A stretch of DNA of 13,605 bases. Origin: Bacillota bacterium (lineage in GTDB: Bacteria > Bacillota > Clostridia > Oscillospirales > Acutalibacteraceae). The translations under genes were made by a program, and so were the position numbers. A model generated the notes under the pieces. It had not been told where the DNA came from. It worked only from the letters and a program-made list of their open reading frames with translations, and did not search any database. Location of the stretch: NCBI GenBank assembly GCA_023397245.1, contig JAEWUH010000221.1, positions 1-13,605 of the forward strand. The letters run 5' to 3'. Positions within the stretch are counted from its first letter, which is position 1. Each line of letters begins with the position of its first letter. Below are positions 13,367 through 13,605 of this stretch, piece by piece.

Positions 13367-13605
13367 GTGAAAAGTATTCTGAAGCAGTCACTTTGTACGG
13401 CACTGGCGTGCACCATGTTATTGGGAACCGTTGCATGCAGCGGTACGGGTGCGGCAAGTTCACAGGGTGCAAAGGCCAATCCGGCCAATGCTCCGGCGGG
13501 GTCAAGCAGTCAGGCATCTGAAGAAAAAATCAAACTGAGCCTTTGGCATCAATGGACTACCGATACGGACGCAATGCGTATTGCAACCGATAAGGCAGCT
13601 AAGGA
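13367..13605 (+). CDS. ABC sugar-binding lipoprotein, 3' end cut by window edge
   Basis: A GTG start with GAAGGAGGAG ending 5 bases upstream opens a frame that runs to the window end without a stop (79 complete codons). It encodes a lipoprotein signal peptide: basic MKSILKQ, a hydrophobic stretch, and a lipobox-like GTVAC with the lipidated Cys24. A small-residue, Ala/Ser/Pro-rich linker follows (about 25-50), then KIKLSLWHQWTTDTDAMRIATDKAAK, which resembles the first strand and helix of family-1 extracellular solute-binding proteins. This is the typical first gene of an ABC carbohydrate importer, and the permease genes probably lie beyond the window. Its position after the YesMN-type pair suggests it is their regulatory target. 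The family call rests on only about 80 residues. Confidence 0.8.
   Translation, partial: MKSILKQSLCTALACTMLLGTVACSGTGAASSQGAKANPANAPAGSSSQASEEKIKLSLWHQWTTDTDAMRIATDKAAK

Overview
The window looks like a chromosomal segment of a spore-forming, low-to-mid GC Firmicute of class Clostridia. The order of coding strands, strong AGGAGG-type ribosome binding sites, TTGAAN-17-TATAAT promoters, a cotJABC-type spore coat operon and a LytS/YesN-type two-component pair all point there. An Oscillospiraceae-like organism is my best guess, but the sequence alone cannot fix the genus. I see no rRNA, tRNA, CRISPR array, insertion sequence or plasmid signature.

Layout, left to right. (1) 1-951: a 5'-truncated MFS transporter on the + strand. 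It converges with an acyltransferase-3 membrane enzyme on the - strand (972-2039), which has its own promoter and terminator. (2) 2249-4151 on the - strand: a two-gene unit, a GT1-family glycosyltransferase followed by a polytopic membrane protein I do not recognise, bounded by a clear promoter and terminator. (3) 4283-4684 on the - strand: a small four-helix YvlD/phage-holin-IV-like membrane protein with its own terminator. (4) 4935-5856 on the + strand: cotJA-cotJB-cotJC with overlapping start and stop codons. The cotJC frame stops early and lacks the C-terminal part that should carry two of the five manganese ligands.

(5) 6044 to the right edge, all + strand: a carbohydrate-utilisation locus. 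It encodes a LacI-family regulator, a cytosolic GH1 beta-glucosidase, a cytosolic GH30 glucosylceramidase-like hydrolase, a YesM/LytS-like sensor kinase, a YesN-like AraC-type response regulator, and the start of a lipoprotein that looks like the solute-binding subunit of an ABC sugar importer. Three related 16-bp dyads (ATGATA-N4-TA[T/C]CAT) sit at the regulator's ribosome binding site, 82 bp upstream of the enzyme promoter dyad, and over the -10 of the enzyme promoter. This is the arrangement expected for LacI-type autoregulation and repression with DNA looping.

How the parts may work together (inference): the sensor kinase detects an external ligand and, through its response regulator, controls the downstream importer. 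The imported beta-glucoside is cleaved inside the cell by the GH1 and GH30 enzymes, whose expression is released when an internal sugar binds the LacI-type repressor. The locus would thus have an outside sensor for uptake and an inside sensor for catabolism. The substrate is not determined by the sequence.
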